The position numbers and the translations under genes are program-made. A stretch of 64,000 nucleotides of DNA from Orlajensenia sp037404875 (lineage in GTDB: Bacteria > Actinomycetota > Actinomycetes > Actinomycetales > Microbacteriaceae). The DNA lies in the NCBI RefSeq assembly GCF_037404875.1, contig NZ_JBBELO010000015.1, positions 1 to 64,000 of the forward strand, read 5' to 3'. The notes below the pieces were generated by a model that saw only the letters and a program-made list of their open reading frames with translations, was not told the DNA's origin and made no database searches. This document shows, piece after piece, positions 8,467 through 16,896 of the stretch (position 1 is the first letter of the stretch; each line of letters starts with the position of its first letter).

Positions 8467-9447
8467 ATGAGCTCCACGACCACGTCCTCATCGATCCGGA
8501 CGGGGGCGGCCAAGGGCCGCCCCCGTCCCGGGTCCCGCAACGGGCAGCCGAGCCGGCGCCCGCGGCCGGGCGGCCGGGCACTGCTCTCCTCACTGCCCTG
8601 GATCGGCCCCGCCCTCATCCTCATCTTCGGCGTCGTGCTGTTCCCGGCCGGCGTCATGTTCTACAACTCCACCCGCGACATCGCCCTCTCGGGCGTCGAC
8701 AAGGGCTCAGCGGGATGGGCGAACTACGTCGAGGTCTTCTCGTTCCCCTACTTCTGGCCGATCCTGCTGCGCACCATCGTCTGGGTCGTGGTCGTGGTCG
8801 GTGCGACCGTGCTCATCTCGCTCGGGCTCGCCCAGATCCTCGACAAGGCCTTCCCCGGCCGACGCATCGTGCGCCTGATCGTCATCATCCCGTGGGCGGC
8901 ATCCGTGGTCATGACGACGCTCGTCGTCTACTACGGGCTCGAGCCGTACTTCGGCATCATCAACAAGTTCCTCGTCGACGTCGGACTCGTCGACACCCCG
9001 GAGGGCTACGGCTGGACGCGCAATCCCGGAACGGCGTTCGCGTGGGCGATCGTGGTGGCGGTCTTCGTGTCGCTTCCCTTCACGACGTACACGATCCTCG
9101 CGGGCCTCGCGACGGTGCCGGGCGACGTGCTCGAGGCGGCCAAGATGGACGGCGCCGGCCCAGCGCGCACCTACTTCAGCGTCGTGCTTCCCCAGCTGCG
9201 CGGTGCCCTCTCGGTGGCGGTACTGATCAACATCATCAACGTCTTCAACTCGCTGCCGATCCTGCGTGTCATGACCGGCTCCATCCCGGGCTATGACGCC
9301 GACACGATCATGACGCTGATCTTCAAGTACATCCAGAACCAGCACAAGGTCGACGTGGCGAGCGCGCTCTCGGTCGTGGCCTTCGTGATCGTGATCGTGA
9401 TCGTCGCCGTCTACGTTCGCGTCGTCAAGCCGATGCGGGAGGTCTGA
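8467..9447 (+). CDS. Sugar ABC transporter permease, MalF/UgpA type
   Basis: A 326-residue inner-membrane permease with a basic, Ser/Arg-rich cytoplasmic N terminus (about 45 residues) and six predicted membrane helices. The EAA loop that docks onto the ATPase reads EAAKMDGAGPARTYFSVVLP (about residues 220-240). It follows the binding protein by 59 bases and precedes the second permease by 3. It forms the translocation channel with that partner. Confidence 0.94.
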   Translation: MSSTTTSSSIRTGAAKGRPRPGSRNGQPSRRPRPGGRALLSSLPWIGPALILIFGVVLFPAGVMFYNSTRDIALSGVDKGSAGWANYVEVFSFPYFWPILLRTIVWVVVVVGATVLISLGLAQILDKAFPGRRIVRLIVIIPWAASVVMTTLVVYYGLEPYFGIINKFLVDVGLVDTPEGYGWTRNPGTAFAWAIVVAVFVSLPFTTYTILAGLATVPGDVLEAAKMDGAGPARTYFSVVLPQLRGALSVAVLINIINVFNSLPILRVMTGSIPGYDADTIMTLIFKYIQNQHKVDVASALSVVAFVIVIVIVAVYVRVVKPMREV

Positions 9448-9450
9448 GCG

Positions 9451-10359
9451 ATGTCGGTCACCGCCCCCGCCTTCGAGACCATCTCGCAGCCGTCTGCCTC
9501 CGGCCGCAAGCGTCGGTACACCGCCGACCAGGTGCCGATCGGACGCGTGGTGCTGCGCATGCTCGCCGGGCTCATCGTGGCGCTCGTCTTCCTTCTGCCG
9601 TACACGATCATGCTGTTCGGCTCGGTCAAGACGAAGGCGCAGATCCGTTCGGTCGATCCCACCTACTTCCCCAAGGAGTGGCACTGGGAGAACTACGTCA
9701 CGATGTGGTCGACGCCCGAGACGCCTCTCGTGCAGAACCTCATCTCGACGATCGTCATCGCGGTCTTCGCCACGCTGCTCGTGATGGTGGTCTCGCTCCC
9801 CGCGGCCTACTACACGGCCCGGTTCCGCTTCCCCGGGCGCATGGTCTTCCTGTTCCTCGTGATCGTCACGCAGATGCTGCAGCCCGCGGTGCTCACCTCC
9901 GGGCTCTTCCGGCAGTTCCTTGCGCTCGACCTCATCGACACCTGGGCGGCGATGATCCTCATCAATGCCGCCTTCAACCTCTCGTTCGCGATCTGGATCA
10001 TGCACTCCTTCTTCGCCGGCGTGCCGAAGGAGGTCGACGAGGCCGCCCAGATCGATGGCGCGGGCCGCCTCACGGTGCTGTTCCGCATCACGCTCCCGCT
10101 CGTGTGGCCGGGCATCGTCACGGCCATCGTGTTCACGTTCGTGGCCTGCTGGAACGAGTTCGCCGCATCCCTCGTGATCCTCCAGACGGCCGGCAACCAG
10201 CCCCTCTCGGTTGCGCTGACCAAGTTCGTCGGTCAGTACGAGACGAGTTGGCAGTACGTCTTCGGGGTATCGGTCGTGGCCATCATCCCGGTCGTCATCC
10301 TGTTCATGCTCATCGAGAAGCGACTGGTCGGCGGCCTGACGGCGGGCAGCGTGAAGTAG
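9451..10359 (+). CDS. Sugar ABC transporter permease, MalG/UgpE type
   Basis: A 302-residue second permease with six predicted helices. The EAA motif EAAQIDGAGRLTVLFRITLP is at about residues 196-215, and a large first periplasmic loop contains the SVDPTYFPKEWHWENY element usual in MalG-like proteins. It completes the channel with the preceding gene. No ATPase gene follows: the next gene is on the opposite strand only 6 bases away. The importer therefore needs an ATPase encoded elsewhere; see the UgpC/MsiK-type gene at 51.6-52.7 kb. Confidence 0.94.
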   Translation: MSVTAPAFETISQPSASGRKRRYTADQVPIGRVVLRMLAGLIVALVFLLPYTIMLFGSVKTKAQIRSVDPTYFPKEWHWENYVTMWSTPETPLVQNLISTIVIAVFATLLVMVVSLPAAYYTARFRFPGRMVFLFLVIVTQMLQPAVLTSGLFRQFLALDLIDTWAAMILINAAFNLSFAIWIMHSFFAGVPKEVDEAAQIDGAGRLTVLFRITLPLVWPGIVTAIVFTFVACWNEFAASLVILQTAGNQPLSVALTKFVGQYETSWQYVFGVSVVAIIPVVILFMLIEKRLVGGLTAGSVK

Positions 10360-10365
10360 GCGCGC

Positions 10366-11607
10366 TCAGCCCACGCTCACATCGTCGGTGTCGCCGTCGG
10401 CCGCGAGGGGTTCGGATGAGGCAGCCCGTCCACGGCGGAAGCGCCATTCGTCGACGGCCACCACGGCGAGCAGTACGAGATTGACGAGCCAGGTGAGAGC
10501 CAACGGCGTGAGCAGGGGGAAGAGCAGGCCGACCGTCACCAGTGCCAGGATGCCGACGACGTGCGTGAGCAGCCAGGGGCCGCCGATCGACCTCTTGAAG
10601 ATGGTCAGGCCCAGAAGGTAGACGGCGCCGCCACCGGTGATGATCACGGCGGTCGACAGCGGGGTGGCTCCCTCGTGCCCGAGGGGGTGGGCCAGCACGA
10701 GGTCGTCGCCGACCGCGCTCAGCACGATGCCGACCACCATGAGGATGGGCACGTACGTGTACGTGGCGCGGGCGACGCTGCCGCTGCGATCGGTCGCGGC
10801 GATGTAGTCGCTGCCGCTGCGCTCGCCGTGGGTGAAGTAGAGCAGCCACAGCAGCACCGTGCCCGCGAAGGCGGCCAGCAGGGAGGCGGTGCTCAGCCAC
10901 CCGATCGGCTGCTCGGAGAACACCGAGCCCGTCACGATGATCGATTCGCCGAGCGCGATGATGAAGAACAGTCCGACGCGCTCGGCGATGTGAGCCCCCG
11001 AGACCTGCCAGGTCTCCAGCGGGGAGCGGCCGATTCGCGGCAACCAGAAGCGCGCGGCCGGGCCGGCGAACTCGAACACGAGCGCGAGGAGCCAGATCCC
11101 GATGCGCTGCTGCTCGGGGGCGAAGCCGCCCCAGAGCCACAGGCAGCCCGAGACCACGTACCAGGTCAAGATGCGCAGCACGTTGAGGGTGTTCTCGGAC
11201 TGGCGCTGCTCGGCGAACGCGTAGAGCGTGAATGAGGTTCGGGTGAGCTGCATGGCGACGAAGGCGATCGCGAACAGGGCGCCCTTCTCCCCGAAGGAGT
11301 CGGGGATGGCGCTGGAGAGGAGCAGGCCGAAGAGCATGAGCACGATGAGCATGCCGCGCACGGCGCCCCGCTCCGGGTTCAGCCAGTTCGTGATCCAGGC
11401 GGTGTCGATCCATGCCCACCAGACCGCGCAGGTGAGGATCAGCACCTCGACGAACCGCGGCAGGTCGGGGTGGGCGATGAGCGTGTGGGAGATCTGGGTG
11501 ACGGCGAAGACGAAGACGAGGTCGAAGAACAGCTCGACGAAGGTGACGCGACGCGCGTCTTCACCGCTGTGCGGGCGCAACAGGTCGCTGAGGAAGCCCT
11601 GTGCCAT
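10366..11607 (-). CDS. Low temperature requirement protein A (LtrA) family membrane protein
   Basis: A 413-residue integral membrane protein with about ten to twelve hydrophobic helices and the family N terminus RRVTFVELFFDLVFVFAVTQ. Internal LtrA motifs are WWAWIDTAWITNWLNPE and AERVGLFFIIALGESIIVTG. LtrA was named from cold-sensitive Listeria mutants; its biochemical role remains unknown. It lies one base downstream of the GH20 gene and is probably co-transcribed with it, with no obvious functional link. Confidence 0.9.
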   Translation of the reverse strand: MAQGFLSDLLRPHSGEDARRVTFVELFFDLVFVFAVTQISHTLIAHPDLPRFVEVLILTCAVWWAWIDTAWITNWLNPERGAVRGMLIVLMLFGLLLSSAIPDSFGEKGALFAIAFVAMQLTRTSFTLYAFAEQRQSENTLNVLRILTWYVVSGCLWLWGGFAPEQQRIGIWLLALVFEFAGPAARFWLPRIGRSPLETWQVSGAHIAERVGLFFIIALGESIIVTGSVFSEQPIGWLSTASLLAAFAGTVLLWLLYFTHGERSGSDYIAATDRSGSVARATYTYVPILMVVGIVLSAVGDDLVLAHPLGHEGATPLSTAVIITGGGAVYLLGLTIFKRSIGGPWLLTHVVGILALVTVGLLFPLLTPLALTWLVNLVLLAVVAVDEWRFRRGRAASSEPLAADGDTDDVSVG

Positions 11608-11608
11608 C

Positions 11609-13213
11609 TCAGCGACTCCAGGGCATGTCCGGCGACCGGTAGAAGCCGATACCGAGCGCCGTCAGTCGGGCGCAGAACGCCACGAGTCGCGGCGCGACCC
11701 GCTGCCAGTCCCGGTCGGAGCGCGCGGACCAGCCGATCTCGGCGATGTTCGCCAGCCGGGGGAACGCCATGAACTCGACCTGGTCCATGGATGTGAGCGT
11801 CTCGGTCCAGATCGGCGCCTCGACCCCGAGCAGTTGCGCGTCGCCGATGCCGTCGATGATCTCGGCCGGATCCCAGTCGCTCGACTCGCTCACGGGGGTC
11901 GCGCCGTTGGCCCAGGAGAGGCCCCAGCGGGTGTCGTCGTCGTAGACCATGTCGAGGTAGGCCACGTCGGCCGGCGACATGATGATGCTGCCGCCGCTCC
12001 GGACGAAGCTCAGGGTCTCCTCGGCGAAGCCCACCTGCGGATGCACGTATCCCCAGTACTGGCCGATGGTGCCGCGTGGCAACCCGGTCGCGGCTCCCAT
12101 CTCGTGCCAGCCGATGATCGTCTTGCCCGTCGCATCCGCGGCCTCCCTGGTGACCCGCTCGAGAAAGCGCACGAAGTCCTCGCGCGGCGTCGAGAGCGAC
12201 TCGTCGCCGCCGAGGTGCAGGTAGGGGCCAGGGGTGATCGCGGCGAGCTCGCGCACCACGTCGGCGACGAACCGGTAGGTGATCGGCTTGTCGATGCACA
12301 GCGATGAGAAGCCGACCTCCGTGCCGGTGTACGGCTCGGGTGCCACGCCGTCGCAGTTCAGCTCCGGGTAGCTCGCGAGGGCGGCGTTGGTGTGGCCGGG
12401 CAGGTCGATCTCGGGCACGATCGTGATGAACCGCTCCGCGGCGTAGGCGACGATCCGCGCATAGTCCGCCTGTGTGTAGAAGCCGCCCGTGCCGCCACCG
12501 ACCTCCGTGGCAGACCCGGCTGCGGTCAGGTTCGGCCAGCTCTCGATCTGGATGCGCCAGCCCTGGTCGTCGGTGAGGTGCAGGTGCAGGTGGTTCACCT
12601 TCGCGAGGGCGATGTCGTCGAGATAGCGCTCGACGTCGTCGACCCCGAAGAAGTGCCTGGCGACGTCGAGCGATGCGCCACGGTAGGCGAAGCGGGGGTA
12701 GTCCTCGATGGCGACGGCGGGAGCCCTCCAGCGCTGCTCGACCTGTGCCCGCGAGTCGATCAGCGGATCGAAGAGCTGGCGCAGGGTCTGTGCGCCACGG
12801 AACAGGCCCTCGGCGGTGTCGGCCGAGATGCGGGCGCCGGCTCCCTCGCCCGATACGGCGAGCGTGTACCCCTCCTGCTCGTGCCCGGCCGGCGCCGAAC
12901 CGGGCGCGACCGCGAGCACCACGTCGTCGCCGGAGGCGCTCGCCGCATCCGCCTCGACGACGTCGAGGGGAAATCCCGTCGAGACCCGGAACCAGCCGGC
13001 GACCTGCTCTGCCACCGCCGCGGCGCCGTCGCCCGAGGCGACGAGCCGGCTGCGCGCGACGAGTTCGAACGGCGCGGCATCCGTCGTCTTGAGGCTCACG
13101 GGCTGTGGCACGATCTGCGGCACGGCCGACTCCTCGTTCGACGGGGGAGCGGCCGTGCAGCCGGCGAGCACCGCCACGGCGGCCACGACGGCGATTCCGA
13201 TGCCACGTCGCAC
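11609..13213 (-). CDS. Beta-N-acetylhexosaminidase, GH20, secreted lipoprotein
   Basis: A 534-residue exo-hexosaminidase expected to remove terminal GlcNAc or GalNAc outside the membrane. A lipoprotein signal ends at lipobox VLAGC (Cys19). A GH20b-like N-terminal domain (about residues 35-155) precedes the TIM barrel. The barrel contains HLHLTDDQGWRIQIE, the PEIDLPGHTNAAL stretch and the catalytic Asp-Glu pair in YLHLGGDESLS, where Asp orients the acetamido group and Glu is the acid. GTG start with GAGGGGAG upstream. The released amino sugars would suit the importer and catabolic operon nearby. Confidence 0.93.
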   Translation of the reverse strand: MRRGIGIAVVAAVAVLAGCTAAPPSNEESAVPQIVPQPVSLKTTDAAPFELVARSRLVASGDGAAAVAEQVAGWFRVSTGFPLDVVEADAASASGDDVVLAVAPGSAPAGHEQEGYTLAVSGEGAGARISADTAEGLFRGAQTLRQLFDPLIDSRAQVEQRWRAPAVAIEDYPRFAYRGASLDVARHFFGVDDVERYLDDIALAKVNHLHLHLTDDQGWRIQIESWPNLTAAGSATEVGGGTGGFYTQADYARIVAYAAERFITIVPEIDLPGHTNAALASYPELNCDGVAPEPYTGTEVGFSSLCIDKPITYRFVADVVRELAAITPGPYLHLGGDESLSTPREDFVRFLERVTREAADATGKTIIGWHEMGAATGLPRGTIGQYWGYVHPQVGFAEETLSFVRSGGSIIMSPADVAYLDMVYDDDTRWGLSWANGATPVSESSDWDPAEIIDGIGDAQLLGVEAPIWTETLTSMDQVEFMAFPRLANIAEIGWSARSDRDWQRVAPRLVAFCARLTALGIGFYRSPDMPWSR

Positions 13214-13286
13214 GGCACTCCCCTCGGTGATGGGTGTTCCGCGAGTATGTCAGGCGCCCTAACTAACCCGCAAGAGCCCGATCCTT

Positions 13287-13294
13287 GGTATGAT
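13287..13294 (+). promoter_or_regulatory. Extended -10 promoter of glyA-folD
   Basis: The hexamer TATGAT (13289-13294) is preceded by TGG (13286-13288), giving an extended -10 element; no good -35 is seen at 17 bases. Start of transcription at about 13300 would place the riboswitch at the extreme 5' end of the mRNA. Confidence 0.6.
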
Positions 13295-13299
13295 CGTGC

Positions 13300-13376
13300 C
13301 GTCGCGACTGGCGTTCGGATGGGTGACCATCGGGGAGCGATACATGAATCGGTTGGTGGCCGTTCGCCTGGGCCAC
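13300..13376 (+). promoter_or_regulatory. ZTP/ZMP riboswitch (pfl motif) upstream of glyA
   Basis: The leader contains the conserved blocks of the ZTP riboswitch in order: CGCGACTGGCG (13303-13313), a short hairpin ATGGGTGACCAT (13319-13330), CGGGGAGCG (13331-13339), and the distal CCGTTCGCCTGGGC (13360-13373), whose TGGCC/GGCCA flanks can form the second stem. Pfl RNAs sense the purine intermediate ZMP/ZTP when 10-formyl-THF is low and switch on one-carbon genes such as glyA and folD, the two genes that follow. No terminator with a U-tract is evident before the GTG at 13419, so control is probably translational. Confidence 0.85.
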
Positions 13377-13418
13377 GACTCGTACATCCCTTGTCGCCGA
13401 TTCCGTGAGGAGACGCCA

Positions 13419-14708
13419 GTGTCAGACACCGCCACGTCCCAGTCCGTGTTCAACGCTCCGCTCGCCGAGGTGGATCCTGAGATCGCGCAGGTGCTCGAGC
13501 TCGAGCTCGGCCGGCAGCGCGACTACCTCGAGATGATCGCGAGCGAAAACTTCGTTCCCGTCTCGGTGCTGCAGTCGCAGGGTTCCGTGCTCACCAACAA
13601 GTACGCCGAGGGCTACCCCGGCCGGCGGTACTACGGCGGATGCGAGTTCGTCGACATCGCCGAAGAGCTCGCCATCGCCCGCGCCAAGAGCCTGTTCGGC
13701 GCCGAGTACGCGAACGTGCAGCCGCACTCCGGCGCCCAGGCGAACGCGGCCGTGCTCTCGGCCATCGCCACGCCCGGCGACACCATCCTCGGCCTCGAGC
13801 TCGCCCACGGCGGACACCTCACCCACGGCATGAAGCTCAACTTCTCGGGCAAGCTCTACAACGCCGTCAGCTACGGCGTCGACCCCGAGACCTTCCTCGT
13901 CGACATGGACGTCGTGCGCGACAAGGCACTCGAGCACCGCCCCCAGGTGATCATCGCCGGTTGGTCGGCCTACCCTCGTCACCTCGACTTCGCGGCGTTC
14001 CGGGCGATCGCCGACGAGGTGGGCGCTCGCCTCTGGGTCGACATGGCGCACTTCGCCGGCCTCGTCGCCGCTGGACTGCACCCCTCGCCCGTGCCCTACG
14101 CCGACGTGGTCTCCTCGACCGTGCACAAGACCATCGGCGGTCCGCGCTCCGGCTTCATCGTGGCCCGGGACACGGAGCTGGCCAAGAAGCTGAACTCCAA
14201 CGTCTTCCCGGGCCAGCAGGGCGGCCCGCTCATGCACGTGATCGCCGCCAAGGCCACCGCGTTCAAGATCGCCGCATCCGAGGAGTTCGCCGACCGGCAG
14301 GCCCGCACCATCCGGGGCGCGCAGATCCTGGCCGCCCGCCTGACCGCCGATGACACCCGCGCCGTCGGTGTCGACGTGCTCACCGGCGGCACCGACGTGC
14401 ACCTCGTGCTCGCCGACCTGCGCACCTCTGAACTGAACGGCCAACAGGCCGAAGACCTGCTGCACGATGTGCTCATCACCGTGAACCGCAACGCGGTGCC
14501 GTTCGACCCGCGCCCCCCGATGGTCACGAGCGGCCTGCGCATCGGAACGCCCGCCCTCGCCACGCGCGGCTTCGGCGATGAGGAGTTCACCGAGGTCGCC
14601 GACATCGTCGCCGAGACCCTCAAGCCGGGTGCCGACGTCGCCGGCCTGCGCCAGCGGGTGCAGGCGCTCACCGCGCGCTTCCCGCTCTACCCCGGACTGC
14701 AGCAGTAA
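13419..14708 (+). CDS. glyA: Serine hydroxymethyltransferase
   Basis: A PLP enzyme of 429 residues that converts serine and THF to glycine and 5,10-methylene-THF. Visible family motifs are LGRQRDYLEMIASENF, the NVQPHSGAQANAAV loop, WVDMAHFAGLVAAG, the PLP-lysine loop STVHKTIGGPRSGF, and NAVPFDPRPPMVTSGLRIGT. The start is the GTG at 13419 (preceded by GAGGAGA), not the longer in-frame ATG at 13290, which lies inside the promoter and riboswitch. The stop overlaps folD as TAATG. Control by the upstream ZTP riboswitch is expected. Confidence 0.97.
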   Translation: MSDTATSQSVFNAPLAEVDPEIAQVLELELGRQRDYLEMIASENFVPVSVLQSQGSVLTNKYAEGYPGRRYYGGCEFVDIAEELAIARAKSLFGAEYANVQPHSGAQANAAVLSAIATPGDTILGLELAHGGHLTHGMKLNFSGKLYNAVSYGVDPETFLVDMDVVRDKALEHRPQVIIAGWSAYPRHLDFAAFRAIADEVGARLWVDMAHFAGLVAAGLHPSPVPYADVVSSTVHKTIGGPRSGFIVARDTELAKKLNSNVFPGQQGGPLMHVIAAKATAFKIAASEEFADRQARTIRGAQILAARLTADDTRAVGVDVLTGGTDVHLVLADLRTSELNGQQAEDLLHDVLITVNRNAVPFDPRPPMVTSGLRIGTPALATRGFGDEEFTEVADIVAETLKPGADVAGLRQRVQALTARFPLYPGLQQ

Positions 14709-15586
14709 TGACGGCCATCCGCTTGGATGGCACGGCGACCGCCGCCGCCATCAAAGGTGAACTGACCGAGCGCGTCAGCCTGCTGCGCGAGCGCGGCATC
14801 GTCCCCGGCCTCGGCACGCTGCTCGTCGGCGACGACCCCGGATCGCAGGCCTATGTCGCCGGAAAGCATCGGGACTGCGCCGAAGTGGGCATCGCCTCCA
14901 TCCGCATCGACCTGCCCGCCTCGGCGAGCGAGGCCGACGTGCGATCCGCCATCGCCGCCCTGAATACCGCGCCGGAGGTCACTGGGTACATCGTGCAGCT
15001 CCCGCTTCCCGTCGGCATCGACGAGCACGCCATGCTCGAGCTCATCGACCCCGACAAGGATGCCGATGGCCTGCATCCGACGAACCTCGGGCGGCTCGTG
15101 CTCGGGGTGGACGGCGAGCTGCACTCGCCGCTGCCCTGCACGCCCGCGGGCATCGTCGAGTTGCTGCGACGCTACGACGTTCCGACCCGCGGCCGGCACG
15201 TGACCGTGGTCGGTCGCGGCCTGACGGTCGGTCGCCCGCTCGGGCTGCTCTTCACCCGCAAGGGCGTGGATGCCACGGTCACCCTCACGCATTCCCGCAC
15301 CGTCGACCTCGCGGCCGAGGTGCGCCGGGCCGACATCGTGGTCGCGGCCGTCGGGCAGCCGCATCTCATCCAGCCGGACTGGGTGAAGCCCGGCGCCGCG
15401 GTGCTCGATGTCGGCGTGACCCGCGTCGTCAATCCGGAGACGGGCAAGGCCAAGGTCACCGGAGACGTGCATCCCGGCGTAGCCGAGGTCGCCGGCCACC
15501 TCTCGCCCAATCCCGGCGGCGTCGGACCGATGACGCGCGCCCTCCTTCTGGCCAACGTCGTGACGGCGGCCGAGGCGCGGGCGTAG
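14708..15586 (+). CDS. folD: Bifunctional methylene-THF dehydrogenase/methenyl-THF cyclohydrolase
   Basis: A 292-residue FolD protein interconverting 5,10-methylene-THF and 10-formyl-THF with NADP. The catalytic lysine is in YVAGKHRDC; YIVQLPLPVGID and the DADGLHPTNLGRL segment form the active site. The dinucleotide loop reads VVGRGLTVGRPLGLL and the C-terminal NPGGVGPMTRALLLANV is canonical. It is translationally coupled to glyA (TAATG), so the two enzymes form one serine-to-formyl-THF unit. Confidence 0.97.
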   Translation: MTAIRLDGTATAAAIKGELTERVSLLRERGIVPGLGTLLVGDDPGSQAYVAGKHRDCAEVGIASIRIDLPASASEADVRSAIAALNTAPEVTGYIVQLPLPVGIDEHAMLELIDPDKDADGLHPTNLGRLVLGVDGELHSPLPCTPAGIVELLRRYDVPTRGRHVTVVGRGLTVGRPLGLLFTRKGVDATVTLTHSRTVDLAAEVRRADIVVAAVGQPHLIQPDWVKPGAAVLDVGVTRVVNPETGKAKVTGDVHPGVAEVAGHLSPNPGGVGPMTRALLLANVVTAAEARA

Positions 15587-15660
15587 GGAGACAGGCCGCC
15601 CGCCCCGTTCGTTCACGTCGGGAACACCTCGCGGTCACCGGCTGCGCATATCGTCTGGCC

Positions 15661-16896
15661 ATGCCCGACGCGCAGTCTCTTCGAGTCGCACCGAACGTCG
15701 TCGCCGTGATCCCGGCGCGGGGCGGTTCGAAGGGCCTGCCGCGCAAGAACCTCGAGCGGGTGGGCGGCATCCCGCTCGTCGCCCGCGCCGTGCAGGCGGC
15801 CCGCGCGGCGGCATCCGTCGACGTCGTGGTCGTCTCGACCGACTCACCGGCCATTGCGCAGCTCGCACGGCAGGCGGGCGCGCTGGTGGTGGATCGCCCG
15901 CCCCACCTGGCGGGCGACACGGCGAGCTCGGAGTCGGCCGTGCTGCACGCCCTCGATGAGCTCGGCGTCGATCCCGACGTGACGATCCTCGTGCAGGCGA
16001 CCTCGCCCTTCATCGACCCGGCCGACCTCGACGCCGCGGTGGCGCGCGTGCGCGACGGGGAGGTGGACTCCGTGCTCTCCGCTGCTCCCAGCCATGTCTT
16101 CCTGTGGCGGGCGGGGGAGGGCGGCGTCACGGGAGTGAACCACGACTCCGCCGTGCGCCAGCGCCGCCAGGACCGCGAACCGGAGTACCGCGAGACCGGT
16201 GCCTTCTACGTCATGCGCACCATACTTCTGCGCCGCAGCGGCGGCCGATTCGCCGGGCGCATCGGCGTGCAGCTCGTCTCGGCCGCGCACGCCATCGAGA
16301 TCGACGACGCAGCAGACCTCGACCAGGCACGCGTGCTTGCCGCGACGGCGCAGTCCAGCGGCGAGCGCCGGGTCGACGTCGACGCGCTCGTCACCGACTT
16401 CGACGGAGTGCACACCGACGACACGGCGGTGCTCCAGCAGGACGGCACCGAGTCCGTACGCGTGAGCCGCAGCGACGGGCACGGCGTGCGGATGCTGCGC
16501 GAGACGGGCATGCCCATCCTGATCCTCTCGGCCGAGACGAACCCGGTCGTCGCGGCGCGAGCAGCCAAGCTGCAGGTGGAGTGCCTGCACGGCGTGCACG
16601 ACAAGGCGAGCGCGTTGCGGGCGTGGGCCCAGAGCACCGGCGTCGCCCTCGACCGCATCGCCTACCTCGGCAACGACCTCGCCGACCTTCCCTGCCTGCG
16701 GATCGTGGGCTGGCCCGTCGCCGTCGCCGACGCGCACCCGGCCGTGCGGACGGCCGCCCGCATCACCCTCTCCCGACGTGGAGGTGAGGGGGCCGTGCGC
16801 GAGCTGGCCGAACTCATCCTCGGCGTCGACGCCACCGCGGGAGAACCCGCATCAACCCAGGAGGACTCATGGCAGTACGCATCGGCCAGTCGCTGA
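15661..16896 (+). CDS. neuA: Acylneuraminate cytidylyltransferase fused to a KdsC-like HAD phosphatase domain
   Basis: A 411-residue fusion. Residues about 10-230 are a CMP-nonulosonate synthetase: the CTP-binding loop IPARGGSKGLPRKNLE, the VVVSTDSPAIA strand and LVQATSPFIDPADLD. Residues about 240-390 are a HAD phosphatase of the C0/KdsC type, with DFDGVHTDD (two catalytic Asp), SDGHGVRML, LSAETNP and YLGNDLADLPCL. Animal CMAS enzymes share this architecture. It would activate a sialic-acid-like sugar, and the HAD part may dephosphorylate a 9-phosphate precursor if its active site is functional. The last 28 bases overlap neuB. Confidence 0.88.
   Translation: MPDAQSLRVAPNVVAVIPARGGSKGLPRKNLERVGGIPLVARAVQAARAAASVDVVVVSTDSPAIAQLARQAGALVVDRPPHLAGDTASSESAVLHALDELGVDPDVTILVQATSPFIDPADLDAAVARVRDGEVDSVLSAAPSHVFLWRAGEGGVTGVNHDSAVRQRRQDREPEYRETGAFYVMRTILLRRSGGRFAGRIGVQLVSAAHAIEIDDAADLDQARVLAATAQSSGERRVDVDALVTDFDGVHTDDTAVLQQDGTESVRVSRSDGHGVRMLRETGMPILILSAETNPVVAARAAKLQVECLHGVHDKASALRAWAQSTGVALDRIAYLGNDLADLPCLRIVGWPVAVADAHPAVRTAARITLSRRGGEGAVRELAELILGVDATAGEPASTQEDSWQYASASR

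Noticed and set aside
13290..13418. Longer N terminus of GlyA from the ATG at 13290
   Set aside because: This segment contains the promoter -10 and the riboswitch, lacks SHMT-like residues, and the GTG at 13419 has a good ribosome binding site.
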